DNA from: Babesia bovis T2Bo
Taxonomy: Eukaryota > Apicomplexa > Aconoidasida > Piroplasmida > Babesiidae
NCBI RefSeq assembly: GCF_000165395.2
Contig: NC_010574.1
Span: forward strand, 992,001-1,056,000
Direction: 5' to 3'
Length of the DNA stretch: 64,000 nucleotides
Shown: in pieces, positions 1 through 10,572 of the stretch
Position numbering within the stretch: position 1 is the first letter of the stretch
Layout of the letters: each line of letters opens with the position of its first letter
Made by a program: the position numbers and the translations under genes
Notes under the pieces: generated by a model
The model's input: only the letters and a program-made list of their open reading frames with translations
What the model was told of the DNA's origin: nothing
Database searches by the model: none

Positions 1-179
1 TTCACGTCGGTATAATCGAAACGTGCATATTTACCTACAATATGAATATATAATCCAGCTTTAAATGTTTCTTTCCAACTGAGATACCCTGGATTTACAA
101 ATATATTTATCGCAACAACGAAAAGAAGGCTAGATGAATAATCAAAAAGACAATTGAAAATTTGTTCCTTTAAGGATTG
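1..179 (-). CDS. possible exon of a gene running off the left edge
   Basis: On the minus strand a frame stays open from about 179 down to the window edge, after a TAA just upstream. It has no ATG, so it would have to be an internal or terminal exon. The peptide is hydrophobic in its first half and then reads SWKETFKAGLYIHIVGKYAR, which looks protein-like. A plausible acceptor (CCAG) lies inside it near 90, so the true exon may begin there. I do not recognise a family. In another frame the same stretch ends in TAG just before a GTAAATATG, so the exon phase is uncertain. Treat it as a hint only. Confidence 0.25.
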
Positions 180-597
180 GAATATTTACACATCAACGTG
201 TTCTGTGGACACAAACAATTTAGCTTGACAACTATACGATATTATGCTTAATGTTAATATACATATCTAACACAACCCTACTACGTACCATTTTGTGTAG
301 TAACGTAATGGGATTCTGTTTGCTCAAACCCATATATGGGACTATAGTATGATATATAGATATTTACATTGGGTTTAACTGTATTATCGGATGAGAATAT
401 CTAATATAACACCATGCTTATATCTTAGTGCCAAACATTATATACCTTCATCGTTTTCGTTAATTTATATTCGGCAATAGTGACCCATTATAAACTTGAC
501 TATCGGTATTAACTATTTACTTTTATGTATCATTGCTGCTCTCCATGAACTTCTATTGCCAATTGGCTATTTTGAGCGCGGGAGCAAAGCATTAGCA
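180..597. other. intergenic, upstream of NHP2
   Basis: AT-rich sequence between the possible left-edge exon (minus) and NHP2 (plus), so probably a divergent promoter region. The open frame continues 102 nt upstream of the NHP2 start chosen here without a better ATG. I see no RNA gene or repeat. Confidence 0.5.
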
Positions 598-1131
598 ATG
601 GAGGATGTAGACGCTAACATGGAATTTGGAGAGGAGGGCTCAACCTATATATCGCCAATTGCTAACCCACAGCTTAGTGGCCGAATGCTGAAGAGAGCGA
701 TGAAACTTTTGAAAAAAGCGTTATCTGTGGAAAAGCTCGCAAAGCAGCATCAGATGGAAAAAGGCAATAATGATATCGTAATGACAAGATTGGTCAAAAG
801 AGGTGTTCAAGACGTTACTAAGGCTATACGTAAGGGAATGGACGGCATTGTCTTTATAGCGTGTGACGTTCATCCTATTGACGTAGTTTCTCACCTACCC
901 GTTATGTGTGAGGAAGCCAACATGGCTTATGCATATGTGGACTCTAAGAGAGTAATATCGAGTGTTTGTCAATCCAAAAGACCGACTTGCGTGGTTCTTA
1001 TTGTCAAACCACCGCATGATTTGGACAAACGTTTACAGACTTTGGTACAAGACAAGCATGACAGACTGAGCTACCTAGAGTTGTATGACAAGCTGAACTC
1101 TGCCATACGGGATTTACACCCTTTCCTGTAG
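598..1131 (+). CDS. NHP2: H/ACA snoRNP protein NHP2 (L7Ae family)
   Basis: This is a 177-aa member of the L7Ae/NHP2 RNA-binding family, a core subunit of H/ACA box snoRNPs that guide pseudouridylation of rRNA in the nucleolus. The visible family signature is the block with RLVKRGVQDVTKAIRKG followed by IVFIACDVHPIDVVSHLP and a later AYVDSKRVISSVCQSKRP, which matches the kink-turn-binding core (roughly residues 60-145). I start at the ATG at 598 because the residues before it in the open frame are hydrophobic and unlike the family, while the peptide from 598 begins with the acidic tail usual for NHP2. A single exon is enough. It converges with RanBP1, with about 500 bp between their stop codons. 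The alternative, SNU13/15.5K, is less likely because of the N-terminal extension and the match to NHP2. Confidence 0.85.
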   Translation: MEDVDANMEFGEEGSTYISPIANPQLSGRMLKRAMKLLKKALSVEKLAKQHQMEKGNNDIVMTRLVKRGVQDVTKAIRKGMDGIVFIACDVHPIDVVSHLPVMCEEANMAYAYVDSKRVISSVCQSKRPTCVVLIVKPPHDLDKRLQTLVQDKHDRLSYLELYDKLNSAIRDLHPFL

Positions 1132-1639
1132 GTCTAATTACTGTCGTTTGTGACCCAGCTAATGACACTCAGACAATCGGTTTTAATGTACCAGCGTTAG
1201 TTCTTTAAGCAGTTATCCATACATCTCTGAACATAGTGATGCAATTATATCTGAACCATGGTATTTGCTGGCATACTTTGTCAGGTTCGTATTTATCTAT
1301 GGAGACGTGATGAATCACTTGGTGCCACAACCTTCCAGTTCTTATACTATTGTTGAATACGCTGAAGCACTACCATAAATATAGACCATCCCAGGTTTTT
1401 ATTACGTATGGATGAACAAATCAAGTGTTTGGCATTGATCACATATGACTTTACCTGGTGCGCGTTAATAGAGGAATATGTGCACAGATATAGTGATGTT
1501 TATATATGGTAATGGATGATTTTTATTTTTACCTACATATTCATAAGGATGATAAATGATACATTATGTATTTCACTTTAATGGCGTGTTTATTTTAAAA
1601 AGAAGCTACGGTTTATAACGCCAATAAAGAAGTTTTACG
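1132..1639. other. convergent intergenic, 3' ends of NHP2 and RanBP1
   Basis: Between two stop codons facing each other. AT-rich, no open frame of note and no structured RNA seen; it should hold the two 3' UTRs. Confidence 0.5.
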
Positions 1640-2266
1640 TCACAACTTCTTTTCTGCATCGAAAATTTCTTTGTTGATCTTCGCAGCTTCTTCGAATTTT
1701 TCCTTAAAAAGATTCGCATGTTCTATTTGTCCAAACTTAAGAGCCATTTGTTCCACTTTTGTCTCATCATCGTATGTATTATTAGCAGTCCAGACCCAAA
1801 TCTTATCGCTTCCAATGTTTGGTCTCAATTTACACAACGATTCTGTTTCTACTACGTAGTGGTTGGCTACAACCTTCAACGTTTTATCTTGCCTTAGCAG
1901 GAATCTTATCTTTTTGGTAGTTTTATGTTGCAAGAGTTTAGATTCTCCGAGACCTCTTTCTTTCCATACTTGTTCTCCATCAGTGTCTGTTCCAAAGCGA
2001 TATAGCTTAGATCTTTGTTGCCAGAATATTTCTTCATCCTCTTCACCAGTTATTACTTGTATTTCTTTAACTTCAACTTTCCTGGTGTTCCAGTTACCTT
2101 CTACAACTTCTTCCTCTTCTACTACTTGTTCTCCTTCTACATTAGTTTCTTTTTCTGTTTCATTTGTTTTATCCTTGTCCTTTTCAACGGCGTCTTGCTT
2201 TGGTTCATCACTGGGAGTATGAGCAGTGTTTACGATACGGCAAGCATCCTTCGTTTCGTCAGCCAT
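1640..2266 (-). CDS. RANBP1: Ran-binding protein 1
   Basis: This 208-aa protein carries one Ran-binding domain (about residues 60-195) after an acidic, Lys/Glu-rich N-terminal third. Diagnostic pieces are the acidic strand EEDEEIFWQQRSKLYRF, the WKERGLGESKLL turn, KIRFLLRQDKTLKVVANHYV and the C-terminal VEQMALKFGQIEHANLFKEK, all standard for the PH-like RanBD fold. RanBP1 binds Ran-GTP in the cytoplasm and assists RanGAP in dissolving export complexes. It therefore works with the exportin CSE1 encoded at 10.6-14.3 kb, though the two genes are not adjacent. The length matches the family (about 200 aa) and one exon suffices. The start is the first ATG of the frame, MADETK. Confidence 0.93.
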   Translation of the reverse strand: MADETKDACRIVNTAHTPSDEPKQDAVEKDKDKTNETEKETNVEGEQVVEEEEVVEGNWNTRKVEVKEIQVITGEEDEEIFWQQRSKLYRFGTDTDGEQVWKERGLGESKLLQHKTTKKIRFLLRQDKTLKVVANHYVVETESLCKLRPNIGSDKIWVWTANNTYDDETKVEQMALKFGQIEHANLFKEKFEEAAKINKEIFDAEKKL

Positions 2267-2958
2267 CTTGATTAAAAATATGAATGGGAAAAATGAATAT
2301 GATCACAGTCAACCCAGATTCAGGTGTTAATGGTTGTTTGATTCCCCACTTTGTCTGTCAAGGTTTTTAATGGGCAATGTGTATTCATCTCAAACTCATG
2401 GGATGGCTTACATCATTTTAGTAGATGAAAGTTAGCATTATGTGTAAGGTAGATATCCCATGGGACGCTGCCATCATATATACACATACTTTTGCCCGTT
2501 GACACACAAGGATTCAAAGATTAAGATGTGTATGGTAATATAAGAATAAAAAGTGCCATCGGCGATTCACAATTCTTGCACAATGCCCTTTTTACTGTAT
2601 ATATCTATTTTACGCACTTATAGTTGCTTTTTCTCATACCATCCCAGGGGTGTCAACGAAGACAACATTATAGAATAGCAACAGAACAACTATACAGGTA
2701 TTAACATGGATATAAGCAACACCGCATGTGCGTTTTATCGTGGTAAAGCGATCATCTATATGTTACTGGTCCTATATAATTCATGGAAGCCATAAACGGG
2801 ATATACCTTCCTATTCGATATTATGATTTACGTTTCATAAATCAACGGTTGCAGTGATACTTAGACACCAAAGGGTGTGACTTCTGAATACTACAACACG
2901 GATTTATTGGGAGACGATAGTTTATGCATCTTGAAAATATTGTGATTGTGGCTTATCT
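2267..2958. other. intergenic between RanBP1 and SF3B3
   Basis: About 690 bp separates two genes on the same strand, and it should contain the RanBP1 promoter and the SF3B3 3' UTR. A 28-codon ATG frame begins near 2706 on the plus strand but has no supporting features. I see no RNA gene. Confidence 0.45.
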
Positions 2959-5900
2959 CTACATGATGCGGTTTTTAATATCGTCCAGTTTGCGCAGTAC
3001 ATTGTTCACCGTTGTATCCAGCTGCTGTGCAACTTTCCTTTGTTGCGCTTCGGTGAGATGCCTAAATTGTTCACACAAATCACCGTCCACTACTTGTTGC
3101 ACGGGCACATAATAACTGCGGTAGAAACTATGTTCGCGACCGCACAGTGGAGGGGCTTCAGTAGCCATCAGCATTTCCAGATGTTGTAAAAAATCTAGTT
3201 CATCTTTGGACTGGAAGGGAACCAAAGCGCCAATGGATCCCATAACGGTACCATACAATACAACATGGGTCGATTGTGACAAAGCGGCTTTATCCATGGC
3301 AGTGGGTAGGTCACCTAGATGGAATTGGCAAACATTTTCTAACTGTATATGTCTAGTAGATTCTTCCTGAGGAACCCTAGTGACAAAGATGGAGTCGAAC
3401 TTATCACCAGCAATCACGGTTGAGTAATCCAATTGAGCACATGAAGTTAGCCATCTGGGCCCGGTCGCACCACCGACCCATTCAAATTCAGCAGCTTCTT
3501 CACTGTAAAATTTAATTCGCAAGATTTGTATACCCTCGCGAATGTCACCAGCAAAAATCCTGGATCCTACTGCATTTAACCATATAAATCCATGATCGCT
3601 GCATGTGCGATGTTCAGCTTTTAGTAGCAATTGTTTCTTTCCCAATGCGTACAATCTGATGCGTTTTCCAACTGAAGCGAGCAGTCTACCTTCATAACCT
3701 GTAAATGCGCGGACAACTCCACCAACGCGTGTGACATGAAGCAGACGAATCTCAAAGTTGGCGCCGTAGCAATAGACCCTGATGTATGATTCTACATCAT
3801 CAGTGTTTTTAAGGTCATATCCTACAGTAGTTCCTATGCAGAGGCATTGCATTCCATCTAGTACAACCACTGCAGCTGCTGTGGCAGCTTCATTAGTTTC
3901 AAAAAGCAGCTTAGCCGCGGTTGTGAGATTCAGCGGGTTAACGATTCTCACACATGAGGCCCATCTTCCAGTTCCTGCTTTGTAGTTGGCCAAGGGAAGC
4001 AGATCACCAACTTCATTATCTAATTTGATGTCACCTAATGCTTTTGAAATTTCAGCAACATTTTCTGGACCATATGCGTTATGGTCAGATTCGACCACCG
4101 CCACCATATAGTTGAGACCTCCTACATTTGGGGCCTCATTGGGCATCATTACCAGTTTCCTTGGCGTATAATCAAGTGGTAACCTATGTTCACTAAAGGT
4201 TTCGCCTAATCTGCAGCATCTGAATATCCGCAGATTAGACCCCGATATTGCGACATATCCGTCGTTACACAACGGACTAGAGAAAGAAGCGACACTCTCA
4301 AGAGTATCGTAGCTTAACGGCAAGCATTGTACCACACCTTGGTATTCATAAAGCAGCCAGGGTCGGTCCGATGTTCCTATGACCTGATTTTTGATATACT
4401 TAAACTTAACAGCTCGTGACCCTAAGAAACGTGTATATTGGTCACTCAAAGCCCCGGAAACTGCATCGATGGTGGCGCGTATCATTACACCCGTGTTAAG
4501 TCCAACTACCAACATCAGAACGGGATGCGTTCCAATTTGGAATTCGGCTATACATACAGATTCTGGCGTGCTGTTATTAGGAAGCAGTTGCGTACTATAT
4601 TGCTTCAACTGTCTGTCCAATGATAGTACCCTAACCAAATTATCGAGCGCACCAACCGACATAAAGTTTGCCATGAGTCTTCCCTTAGCAGTAGGTTGGA
4701 GACTTAAACATGTGATTTCTACATTCAAACTACGTTTAGCCACTTCCACTAATGTATGCGATTCATCTAACTCAAAATATACTAGTTCCCCTCCCGATAG
4801 TGCCAACACTAATTGGTGTTGGTTTGATGCTGCAACTTTGACACGTTTGGCAGTGGGTGTTTTCCACTCACGTACCTTCATATCATAGACATGCCTCACA
4901 CCTCCATCGTGTACTTGTATATACGATCCATCTCCCATCATGCTTACATGGAGAGTTGTGATAGAAGTCAAAAAGCACGAATCAGTAACTTCTTCAACAG
5001 CTTCACCTACGGAGAGCACTAGTGTGTTTCCTTCAAAACCCACAAGTATAAATCCATCATATATACTGTCTACACCAGTTGGCACTGTCCAGACTTGTTT
5101 GGGTCTTCCCGGCAGTTCGTTGTCGGCTAACTCCTCTACGCTGAGTCCGTGCCTCAATACTCTGAGGGTGCTACGTTCACCTTTACCACAACCTAAAAAT
5201 ATCTGCTGTTGACCTAGACCTTGGACATCTATCACCTTAAGATCGGTGATTGCACTTAAAGAGCTGAGTTCATCAACCAATTGCAGGTTTTGGTTGACCC
5301 TTGGTTTGAAAGCTACGATGGCATCTTTACCCTGGGGATGTATGGAGCTGCACAGAGGGTCGTTTTCATTGGTACCTATTCCGGTAAATTGATACAGTTG
5401 ATGATCACCGAATTCAGCGGCTACGAACAGATACCCTGCCCTTAAAATACAAATGGAGTTCCCAAGAGGTACGGTATCAAAGTATCGACAGACAATTTCG
5501 TTCACCTTTCCTTCTTCGTGGAATAGCTCTATTTTGTATATATCTCCATATTCCGATTGCACCAGAACAAAGAAGAAATCACGCATTTTATGTAAAGCGC
5601 TTGACACCATCATGAGCGGTTTGTCCTGTGCCATTTCCAACCTGCGAGGATAGGCGCATAGAACTTCTGGGTGATCTATCTTTCTGTACAGCAAGAAGTT
5701 TTCACAGCATACAATAACACCTCCAGGCCCATCTCCTCCAGGTATAGGTATCAGATGGTGGGCACTTATATCCACTGGTAATGTCATTTTTCGAACTACG
5801 TGATTGAGACCAAGGTCCATCTCCCAGAAACTGAGACCCTTTTTAATAATATCATCGGTAACCTCCTCATCTTCATCCACTTGAGCCGCATCTACTGCTT

Positions 5901-6468
5901 CATAACTTTCTTCAATGGAGACAAAAATAGGGTTTTCAAAACCCACATCTAGTCCGACTAGGGCATGGCAAATAGATCGGCTCTTATGGGCTTCCAAGGG
6001 TGATGATATTGTTAGGTTCGCCTTGCTATCTCTATTTAAGATGTAAACAAACTTCTCCTTCTCTACAGCACCCACTATCAGTGCTCTTCCTTTCGGATCT
6101 ACTGCGAGGTATTGACCTGGAACTATACGTCTGATACCAGTCTTTCCATATGTTTCGCAATGCACCCTTTTGAATGTAGCACTCACATTGCAATATTCAA
6201 GTATAACCAACCGTCCGCTATCCGAGCATACAACTAAATAATCACGTTGTGTTCCTGTTAACCTGAACGTAGAGACCACCCTAACTATTCCAAAGACCTC
6301 GGAGACACAAAGGCTTCTTAGCTTACCGCTATCATCCGGTGACAGCAATTCTATGGTATGTGACCTTACTACTACAATTTCCTGAGCTTTTGGGGCTGAG
6401 AAGTTGCCCTGTACGGCTTGCGTGATGCCCGTAGGCCTTTGAAGCGTGAGGTGGAAGAAAACCGGCAT
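2959..6468 (-). CDS. SF3B3: splicing factor 3B subunit 3 (SAP130)
   Basis: A single-exon 1169-aa protein of the DDB1/CPSF160/SF3B3 triple beta-propeller family. The N-terminus MPVFFHLTLQRPTGITQAV with NFSAPKAQEIVVVRSHTIEL is the SF3B3 signature, and the last third contains the CPSF-A-like region with RLYALGKKQLLLKAEHR and EEAAEFEWVGGATGPRWLTS. SF3B3 is a subunit of the U2 snRNP SF3b complex that recognises the intron branch site. The length agrees with the family (about 1200 aa). In a genome whose introns are mostly about 35 nt, the branch-site machinery is of special interest. The start is the first ATG of the frame and matches family N-termini directly. CPSF160 or DDB1 are the alternative paralogues; the N-terminal motif favours SF3B3. 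Confidence 0.93.
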   Translation of the reverse strand: MPVFFHLTLQRPTGITQAVQGNFSAPKAQEIVVVRSHTIELLSPDDSGKLRSLCVSEVFGIVRVVSTFRLTGTQRDYLVVCSDSGRLVILEYCNVSATFKRVHCETYGKTGIRRIVPGQYLAVDPKGRALIVGAVEKEKFVYILNRDSKANLTISSPLEAHKSRSICHALVGLDVGFENPIFVSIEESYEAVDAAQVDEDEEVTDDIIKKGLSFWEMDLGLNHVVRKMTLPVDISAHHLIPIPGGDGPGGVIVCCENFLLYRKIDHPEVLCAYPRRLEMAQDKPLMMVSSALHKMRDFFFVLVQSEYGDIYKIELFHEEGKVNEIVCRYFDTVPLGNSICILRAGYLFVAAEFGDHQLYQFTGIGTNENDPLCSSIHPQGKDAIVAFKPRVNQNLQLVDELSSLSAITDLKVIDVQGLGQQQIFLGCGKGERSTLRVLRHGLSVEELADNELPGRPKQVWTVPTGVDSIYDGFILVGFEGNTLVLSVGEAVEEVTDSCFLTSITTLHVSMMGDGSYIQVHDGGVRHVYDMKVREWKTPTAKRVKVAASNQHQLVLALSGGELVYFELDESHTLVEVAKRSLNVEITCLSLQPTAKGRLMANFMSVGALDNLVRVLSLDRQLKQYSTQLLPNNSTPESVCIAEFQIGTHPVLMLVVGLNTGVMIRATIDAVSGALSDQYTRFLGSRAVKFKYIKNQVIGTSDRPWLLYEYQGVVQCLPLSYDTLESVASFSSPLCNDGYVAISGSNLRIFRCCRLGETFSEHRLPLDYTPRKLVMMPNEAPNVGGLNYMVAVVESDHNAYGPENVAEISKALGDIKLDNEVGDLLPLANYKAGTGRWASCVRIVNPLNLTTAAKLLFETNEAATAAAVVVLDGMQCLCIGTTVGYDLKNTDDVESYIRVYCYGANFEIRLLHVTRVGGVVRAFTGYEGRLLASVGKRIRLYALGKKQLLLKAEHRTCSDHGFIWLNAVGSRIFAGDIREGIQILRIKFYSEEAAEFEWVGGATGPRWLTSCAQLDYSTVIAGDKFDSIFVTRVPQEESTRHIQLENVCQFHLGDLPTAMDKAALSQSTHVVLYGTVMGSIGALVPFQSKDELDFLQHLEMLMATEAPPLCGREHSFYRSYYVPVQQVVDGDLCEQFRHLTEAQQRKVAQQLDTTVNNVLRKLDDIKNRIM

Positions 6469-6807
6469 AGCTCTCTGCGTTCCTTTATAAATATTTCAGG
6501 AGCCGCTATGCCATTGATTGTACAGTGGACCACCCGTATGAACGCCCAGGGATTTGTACAGATTCCTCTGCTTTGAATGAGTCACTTCCATAGATGGGGT
6601 GGTATCGCGTGATTCCTATTCGAATTCCTGTTTCAGATGGACGTTTTTATATTATGATAATATATAAAATTATGATATAAACAATCGTGGTGGCAATATC
6701 TGGGTCAATATTGCTTATTCACTCGAATGTGTAGGATGCATTGTAGCGTGTTATAAGAGAGATGGCGATGCGATTTGCAACGTTAAACATGTAGCCATTG
6801 CGTGAAG
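6469..6807. other. divergent promoter region SF3B3 / CPW-WPC
   Basis: Short AT-rich spacer between divergently transcribed genes. It includes a run of TATATAA/TTATGAT sequence near 6640-6680. No other element recognised. Confidence 0.45.
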
Positions 6808-9206
6808 ATGTGTGTAATATGGTTCTTATGGCTATGGTTAACAGCAGTGGTGACTTCGAGTTATATATCCGTTTTACACGAATCTGTCTTGAGGGAGGTT
6901 GCTGGACGTTATTCTTCCGCTGGTATTGTGTTGACTCCAGAGGGTGTGTTGCTTGTTTATATATACTAAACTGTTGTAGAATTGAATGATCGGGTAGGTC
7001 GGTCATTATTAAAGGCTTCTGAGTTACTGGGCGTCCCCCTTCCTAGATCCACTGAGGACTGTGAGATAGATTATTCTGCCTTTTGCCCTGATGGATGGGT
7101 ATGTTTGATATAAAATGGATGATATATCATCTTTTTAGCTGTCTAGTGGTGATGGAATGCACTGTTTGTTGCCTGATGACTCTCATAGCAATGCCGGTCT
7201 TTGTGGAAGGGAATTGGACATGTACGATAAGTCTCCATTGGACAAGTCGACACTTTCTGAGACCTGCCGCGTAAAATGGCCCTGTATGAAGGCTGACGTC
7301 TTTATCCCAAAGGATAGGCACATATGTCCCAGGTATTGGACATTGATTGGTAAGTTGGCATGGAGTCGAAATATAGTTTCAGGTGGCAAATGTTTTGCTG
7401 ATCTCACTTACGCTGGTCCTTGCAATGGGAGATTCAGTATGGTAAACAAGTCTTTAGATCTGTTGAAAACTGAAATTCGTGACTGTCGGCTTGACTTTTC
7501 GCGAACTGCTGACATTTTGGATACATCCATTGACTGGTCTACAGACTGTCCTTTAGGATGGCTTCTTCAAGATGTAGGTGTTTTCTATGTTAGTATATAT
7601 TATATAGGATGGGAGTTGTTTACAGAACAGCGACCAAAATGCGTGTCCTTGCGGCAACAAGTTGCGATTTACAGATAAACGTACGAAGCGTCTGAAGACA
7701 ATTCTATGCAACCTGGTGTGGCCTGTCAGAATAGCTCCTGTTGAAACTACATGTCCTTTAGGCTGGCGGTATGATAACGACACCGAGTTGTGCCTGGCAC
7801 CTTCCAGTTATACTGTAAGTGGCTTTCTTGTTGGCTTATATCAATTAGGGTCCTTGTCAATTACGTATAAACTTTAGCCAATATAGCCCTCATGACAAAG
7901 CATTATGGGCCAATTCATGCGGCGTTTCATTTTGGGATCCTGGTGGCGCGTTGTGGACCACTCCCGAGGCTAGAGGTGAACCTGATATATTTTATCGCAA
8001 CGGGCCTGTTGATGAGTCCTTGTCTGTTGTCAGGTTTGACAAAAAGACGAATGATCTGGATATAATAGAGCGGCAACTTGATGGTAAGGGTAGTAGTTTG
8101 GCGCATATAACCGCTCACAGCTCTCCATAAGCTTAAGAAAGAAAGTAGTGACCCTCTATTTATTCGTACTATATCGGTAAGTTATTTCATTAACTAACAG
8201 TTTATGTTATAGAAATCTATGGCTCGATTACAGGAGCGTATAAAAGAGCTGTCTAATAATGCATTATCTTTTATTCAACTTGAAGCTATTACGGAATCAC
8301 GGAGAGAACGGCGTTGTCCATGTATGTGGTTACTATAGTTCACCATCATTTGTTAGATGGATGGAGGCAGTTCGACACCGTTTGCGTAGCAAGTGAAACC
8401 TACGGTAGAATAGCACCTGGTTGTGATATAGTACATCGTATATCAGAGGAGTATCCTGCGATGTGCAGAGTTGAGATGTGAGTGGATATATATGCTCTAT
8501 ATTGCTTTGCAGCCAAACTAATCAGGAAGAAGATGATTTCGTTAGGGCACACTGTCCTGTTGGTTGGCTTGTAAGGCAGGTGTATTTTGAAAATTTGATA
8601 CGCCACGTCTGCATTGCCCCTTCTGATTATCCTGAGGCCCGGAAGGTGGAGTGCGGTGGCAGCACGTTAGACTTTTCTGCACGTTCTCCTGGATTTAAGC
8701 GTCGTTGGGCATTTGCTTGTTTCCAGAGATTTCCTGCATTTGATGACGAGCGTGCTCTTAAATGCGTGGAGAATTTTTATTGGTATGTTTTGCTTTTGTT
8801 ATAGTTTGCATTTATTTTAGGACTTGCCCATCTGAGTGGGAACTTAAAGACGGCCAATGTATAGCCCCGGATTATTATACTGGACCTTGCAAAGGCTCGG
8901 TATCCGTTTCTGAGTTATCATCAGATTCGGCTAAGGCAACATTCTCTAATAAGTGCCGTGTTGCGTGGCCATGCATAGGCACATGCAAGAAGGACTATCA
9001 AAGCGCTTGTCCCCAAGGTTGGGAGCGCACGAATGATAGTTGTGTATTATTATCAAATGATAGTAGCAGTCTCTGCGGGAGGCAGTTTAAGATTGTTAGG
9101 TGGGTTTACAGGGGACATTTACAATTCTGTTAGGCCATGGAGCGCTGAACACAAGGAGGAGGTTGAATTTCGTTGTGCTGTCCATTGGCCGTGCCAAGAG
9201 GCATAA
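6808..9206 (+). CDS. CPW-WPC family secreted protein, 12 exons
   Basis: Exons: 6808-6943, 6980-7098, 7139-7349, 7383-7573, 7608-7814, 7849-8083, 8121-8176, 8213-8321, 8357-8477, 8513-8782, 8821-9099, 9134-9206. All phases agree, giving 668 aa. The N-terminus MCVIWFLWLWLTAVVTSS is a signal peptide. I count CPxxW-type openings at about residues 81, 148, 211, 268, 420, 476, 554 and 615. Clear WPC closings are at 132-134, 601-603 and 663-665; the middle repeats are degenerate (VWPV, SFW, ACF). The family is apicomplexan; in Plasmodium several members are on the ookinete surface, so a sexual- or tick-stage surface role is inferred. Introns are 33-40 nt. The 33-nt intron at 7350-7382 is in frame, so its retention would add 11 residues. 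The last acceptor is the least certain but restores the final WPC. A second family member lies at 49.8-50.8 kb. Confidence 0.85.
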
Positions 9207-9433
9207 CTACATACTAATGTTTAAGTCAATCATAGTCATGGCTTAGGAAACGATTATACAAATCTCTCCTGATTACAGTACGTGTACAGAAGGTAAAACA
9301 GATAATTACAATAAAATATTGAAAATGAGCTTTTTGTTAGGGTGCAGAAAATCGGTGGTCTGGCAATGACGCATTACATCAAACGTTTCCTTTTAAATCC
9401 AGACACTTAAATGCTGTCACCTTTTATCGGTGT

Positions 9434-9799
9434 TTATAATCTCGGTATTTTGAACTTTTCAAAATCGAACCCAGCTCTCTGTAGTGAGGTAGCTGCTCTA
9501 TTGAGGTCCTGCGAAATAGTAGTATTATTACATGTGAACTCACTTCTTTTAATTCCGTCAACGCCCTTTCGGAGCGGTTGAATTTAAATACTCCATATAT
9601 AATAGAGACTGCCGCGTAAGCTCCAATTAATGCAATGATGCATATCGGTGTCTATACATGGTAATCTATTTTTATCATCGGCACTTACCAAAAGGAACAA
9701 GACTGTCGGGATACTTCTTGGAATGTAGAACATGTGTCTACATAGAATTAGATATAGTAAAATTGCTGTTAGAACTGCTACATGGCGATAATTCTTCAT
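9434..9799 (-). CDS. DPM3: dolichol-phosphate mannosyltransferase subunit 3
   Basis: Exons on the minus strand: 9799-9689, 9651-9544, 9508-9434, giving 97 aa. The frame is continuous through introns of 37 and 35 nt. The N-terminal half is two hydrophobic helices (VAVLTAILLYLILC and PICIIALIGAYAAVSIIYGV). The C-terminal half, FNRSERALTELKEDLNRAAT then SLQRAGFDFEKF, matches the DPM3 cytosolic coiled coil, in which a short acidic turn is followed by A-x-x-E-L-x-x-x-I-x-x-A and ends in a -L-x-x-x-G motif. Length agrees with the family (about 92 aa). DPM3 anchors the catalytic subunit DPM1 in the ER membrane, supplying mannose donor for GPI anchors, which is the dominant glycan pathway in these parasites. 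It lies on the opposite strand between the CPW-WPC gene and CSE1. The identification rests on topology plus C-terminal pattern. Confidence 0.8.
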
Positions 9800-10572
9800 T
9801 TTATTTGTGACGTTTGGAATCCTATAAGTAACATTCACAATGCTTTTAATTTATCAACATCGCCATTACGTTGTTTTGAGACAAATAACACTGTGTGTTA
9901 CCGGTTCTATTTTGTTTATCTGCGGACTATATTTCTGATTTGTTATTTTAAATATTCATTTTAGTTGATGCACCAGTACCCTACTACGATTGTCCAAGAC
10001 AGGTTTATTACGTCTCATCAATTGGCTTAATATTCAGTTGCAACATTAATAATTCATTATAGATATACGTTTGGGGTAATATTAGATGGATGTGTAAAGT
10101 AATATCATCTATGGCTCTTTGGTGACATGTGCGTTACTTGGCAACACATCGTTTATAATACTTCTGTTAATTGGTTGTATTATATCCCAAACCATGTTGT
10201 ATACCCTTTTAAACATATAGGAGTTCTAGAAGGTAGTTATCGAGTCCAGGTTTAATTTACTGTGTAGCTTGGGCAGTTTGTATTGCGATTCTATATTTTA
10301 AATGCCCCTTTCCGTAATAATTCCTATTATTCACGTGTTTTCAAGGTGGTTTTGTGTAACTCGGTTCTTTTTATCGTTATTAGATACTTGATGTGGTGTG
10401 TTGTGCGTATGGTGTATTAGAAGCGTCATGTGCTTCATCGGTCGATTACTAGTACGTAAAATACATAGATTCTTTTGCACATAGTTTTGGCACATTGATT
10501 AGGTGCATTTATATTTATTTTGGGGATGGCTTTTGCATAGTACAGCGTTGTTTACAGCTTCTGTGTCAAACC
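9800..10572. other. divergent intergenic DPM3 / CSE1
   Basis: About 770 bp of AT-rich sequence. A 32-codon plus-strand frame starts at about 9840 (MLLIYQHRHYVVLRQITLC then a hydrophobic stretch and stop) and could be a short membrane peptide or chance. Otherwise this is probably the promoter region of both genes. Confidence 0.4.

Noticed and set aside
9440..9490. AATCGAACCC resembles a reversed tRNA T-loop
   Set aside because: The flanking bases do not pair into a T-stem and the block lies in the DPM3 last exon.
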